13,744 nucleotides of DNA from an uncultured Bacteroidota bacterium (GTDB lineage Bacteria > Bacteroidota > Bacteroidia > Chitinophagales > Chitinophagaceae): NCBI GenBank assembly GCA_938008665.1, contig CALLKA010000030.1, positions 1-13,744 on the forward strand, written 5' to 3'. The notes below the pieces were generated by a model. That model did no database searches. It saw nothing but the letters and a program-made list of their open reading frames with translations, and had not been told where the DNA came from. Below, in pieces: positions 11,561 to 13,744 of the stretch. The translations under genes and the position numbers were made by a program. Every line of letters starts with the position of its first letter. The first letter of the stretch is position 1.

Positions 11561-13744
11561 TCAATCCGGTTTTTTACCATCCAAAAAAGTATTGATGGTT
11601 GAAATTTGTGTTTGGTTATTCTCATCCTTATCCACGGTGTACTTGCTGTAATAATTTTCAACAGAAGCCAATGTGTTACCAAACATTTCCATATTTCTTC
11701 TAACATATGCAGGAACTGATTCAAAATCATTGCTTGGATCATTCGCATTGTTAATATTAAAAGATAAATTTCTTAATTTCTGAATACGCTCTGCCACTTT
11801 CCTTCTTTGCTCCTCGGCATTATCTAATGGCATATCATAATTAGCTTGTTGATTCACATGCGCCACAGGTGTGTTGGATTCCTCTCTCATCACCAATTGC
11901 ATCGAAGGCTCTTCCTCATATCGGAAAGAAGATTCAAATTCAACTTCCGCTGGTGCAGGCGTCTCAATCACAGGAGCAGTATACATTTCAACAGATGCTA
12001 ATTCTTCTTCCGCATTATTTTCATCGATGGTCATTTCCGCTTCCATTAATTCTTCTTCCATTAATTCTTCTTCCAATTCTTCATTAATAGAGATCTCTTC
12101 AAGCATAAAGTCTTCTTCCATTTCTACACTTGGATCCGTCTCATTAATTTCAAAAATCACTTCATTTGATGCAATTATTGGAGCTGAAACTTCTGCTTCC
12201 ATTTCGTCCGCTTCTTCCACATAAATATTAGTAGGCTTACTTAAAATAAAGTCAGAAACAATAGTGGCTTCTTTCTCTGCTTCCATATTTAAAGTGAACA
12301 TTTCTTCTTCCACTTCTTCTTCCATATGCAATTCCACCAATTCATCTATTTCTCCTTCCATTTCTTCTTCCACTTCATCTTCAAATGCAGGCTCCTCTTC
12401 TAATACTAAGGTTGGCATTAATTCACTGTTCTCAAAAGCCATCACTTCCATTTCTTCTTCAACCTCTTCCTCCGATTCTAACATTTCATCTTCCTCCATC
12501 TCTTCTAATTCATCTTCTTCCATTTCTTCTTCAATGCTATTGGCAGCGGCAATAGTTGCTTCAGCATTTAACTCCCAGATGGTATCATATTTATCCAATA
12601 CAACTTCCTTCACTTCTTCTTCGACTAATTCTTCTTCGTCCAATAATGACGGAGCTTCAATTGCAGGTGCTTGGTCAAATGAAAAATGAATTGGTGCTTC
12701 TTCTGTTTGATCTAAAATAAAATGATCTTCTGCTTTTTCATTTACTTCATTACTTACTGGCTCCTGCTTGATTTGTTCAGCTGCAACCGCATCTGTGACC
12801 AAGGTCATTACTATTTTTTCCTCAATAGGAGCCTCCGCTTTTTTTGGTGTTTCAGTTTTAAAAGGATCTTTACCTTCAAAACCTGTAGCGATTAATGTGA
12901 TTCCTAATTTTTTATCAAGGGTAGCATCATAGCCCATACCCATAATTACATCAGAATGTTCGCCAGTTCTTTCTCTTAAGAAATTATTGATGGTTTCTAA
13001 TTCATCCATTGTGCACTCATGTTCCCCTTCCGCACTATTAATATTTAATAAAATCCATTTTGCACCTTTGATATCATTGTCATTTAACAATGGAGAATTT
13101 AAGGCTTCTTCAATAGCTCTTTGTGCTCTATTTTCACCTTCCACTTCGGCCTTACCTAAAATAGCAACACCACCATTTTTCATTACGGTACAAACGTCCG
13201 CAAAGTCTACAATAATATGACCACGACTATTGATTACATCTGTAATACATTTTGCCGCTGTTGCCAATACATTGTCCGCCTTGGTGAAAGCTTCTTTCAT
13301 TTTCAAATTACCATATTGAACACGTAATTTGTCGTTTGAAATCACCAATAAAGTATCAACCAAAGGCTTTAATTGATTGATCCCAGCTTCCGCTTGTTTT
13401 TGACGACGTGGCCCTTCAAATCCAAATGGGGTTGTTACAATACCCACCGTTAAAATGCCTAAATCTTTACAGATTTTTGCAATAATCGGAGCACCACCTG
13501 TACCAGTACCACCGCCCATTCCGACAGTGATAAAAGCCATTTTAGTGTTTACTTCTAATATTTTCTTGATTTCTTCTAAAGACTCTTCGGTAGCTAATTT
13601 ACCCACCGATGGATCGGCGCCAGCACCTAAACCCTGTGTCAAATGTGGGCCTAACTGAATTTTATTAGGAACTGGACTTTGTTCAATTGCCTTAGAATCA
13701 GTATTACATATGATAAAATCTACGCCTTCGATATCTTGGTGAAA
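11561..13744 (-). CDS. ftsZ: Cell division protein FtsZ (5' end outside window) with long acidic linker
   Basis: FtsZ is the tubulin-like GTPase that polymerises into the division ring. The frame is open through the window edge, giving 727 residues of an incomplete protein; the N-terminal nucleotide-binding start is missing. Visible in order are VDFIICNTDSKAIEQSPV (8-25), TQGLGAGADP, the GTP-binding T4 loop GMGGGTGTGG (75-84), the GPRR region, and the T7 loop VDFADV (179-184). A linker of about 340 residues (about 297-640) is extremely rich in Glu, with recurring EVEEEM at 427-432, 457-462 and 477-482. Then come a basic coiled region EEQRRKVAERIQKLRNLSF, the conserved C-terminal peptide SVPAYVRRNM (near 676-685), and a further tail of about 42 residues. 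T7 carries Ile where an Asn (Escherichia coli Asn207) usually stands. The catalytic acids Asp180 and Asp183 remain. The linker is far longer than the roughly 50 residues of Escherichia coli. A strong terminator follows. Confidence 0.96.
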   Translation of the reverse strand, partial: FHQDIEGVDFIICNTDSKAIEQSPVPNKIQLGPHLTQGLGAGADPSVGKLATEESLEEIKKILEVNTKMAFITVGMGGGTGTGGAPIIAKICKDLGILTVGIVTTPFGFEGPRRQKQAEAGINQLKPLVDTLLVISNDKLRVQYGNLKMKEAFTKADNVLATAAKCITDVINSRGHIIVDFADVCTVMKNGGVAILGKAEVEGENRAQRAIEEALNSPLLNDNDIKGAKWILLNINSAEGEHECTMDELETINNFLRERTGEHSDVIMGMGYDATLDKKLGITLIATGFEGKDPFKTETPKKAEAPIEEKIVMTLVTDAVAAEQIKQEPVSNEVNEKAEDHFILDQTEEAPIHFSFDQAPAIEAPSLLDEEELVEEEVKEVVLDKYDTIWELNAEATIAAANSIEEEMEEDELEEMEEDEMLESEEEVEEEMEVMAFENSELMPTLVLEEEPAFEDEVEEEMEGEIDELVELHMEEEVEEEMFTLNMEAEKEATIVSDFILSKPTNIYVEEADEMEAEVSAPIIASNEVIFEINETDPSVEMEEDFMLEEISINEELEEELMEEELMEAEMTIDENNAEEELASVEMYTAPVIETPAPAEVEFESSFRYEEEPSMQLVMREESNTPVAHVNQQANYDMPLDNAEEQRRKVAERIQKLRNLSFNINNANDPSNDFESVPAYVRRNMEMFGNTLASVENYYSKYTVDKDENNQTQISTINTFLDGKKPD

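Noticed and set aside
11869..12689. Long plus-strand open frames rich in Ser opposite ftsZ (11871-12224, 12264-12689)
   Set aside because: They are the antisense reading of Glu codons (GAA/GAG gives TTC, TCT, CTT), so the Ser-rich composition is a by-product of the acidic linker. No promoter or family match is seen.
13640..13642. TTG as the start codon of ftsZ
   Set aside because: The frame continues open to the window edge with clear FtsZ sequence (VDFIICNTDSKAIEQSP) upstream, so this codon is an internal Leu and the gene is simply cut by the window.

Overview
The window is AT-rich chromosomal DNA that looks like the phylum Bacteroidota, most likely family Chitinophagaceae (inference). The indications are: several promoters match the Bacteroidota form (TTTG near -33, TAnnTTTG near -7); a 73-residue DUF2795 protein and a Nif3/zinc-ribbon gene pair are arranged as usual in this phylum; and FtsZ carries the extended C-terminal tail of this group. 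Almost everything is core housekeeping DNA. I see no phage, transposase, CRISPR array or defence system, and no convincing undescribed multi-gene system.

Layout. 1-1200: a minus-strand tRNA-Cys and folB, with short 7-bp-period repeats on both sides of folB. A divergent plus-strand stretch follows in which the first quarter of a TauE/SafE permease gene runs directly into the last third of a nif3 gene. This apparent deletion or misassembly scar is the oddest structural feature. 1198-5070, plus strand: zinc-ribbon coiled-coil protein, recN, fabI and a SemiSWEET transporter, with hairpin terminators after the first and last. 4997-5266 is a non-coding stretch with several hairpins and a triplicated decamer.

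5267-8038: DUF2795 (minus) diverges from a LolD-type ATPase (plus), which meets a cobalamin adenosyltransferase (minus) stop to stop with no spacer. Beyond a minus-strand terminator lies a gatC - ABC ATPase pair (minus). 8113-10485, plus: a two-domain beta-oxidation protein of FadN type. 10522-11439, minus: a TIGR01777-family epimerase. 11561-13744, minus: ftsZ, cut by the window edge at its N-terminus, with an exceptionally long acidic linker.

The genes serve separate functions: folate and fatty-acid synthesis, beta-oxidation, B12 activation, DNA repair, Gln-tRNA/Asn-tRNA formation, lipoprotein or membrane transport, and cell division. The more unusual signals are the tauE/nif3 junction, the Glu/Met-rich FtsZ linker together with an atypical FtsZ T7 loop, and three promoters whose -7 box ends four bases before the start codon, implying leaderless mRNAs.
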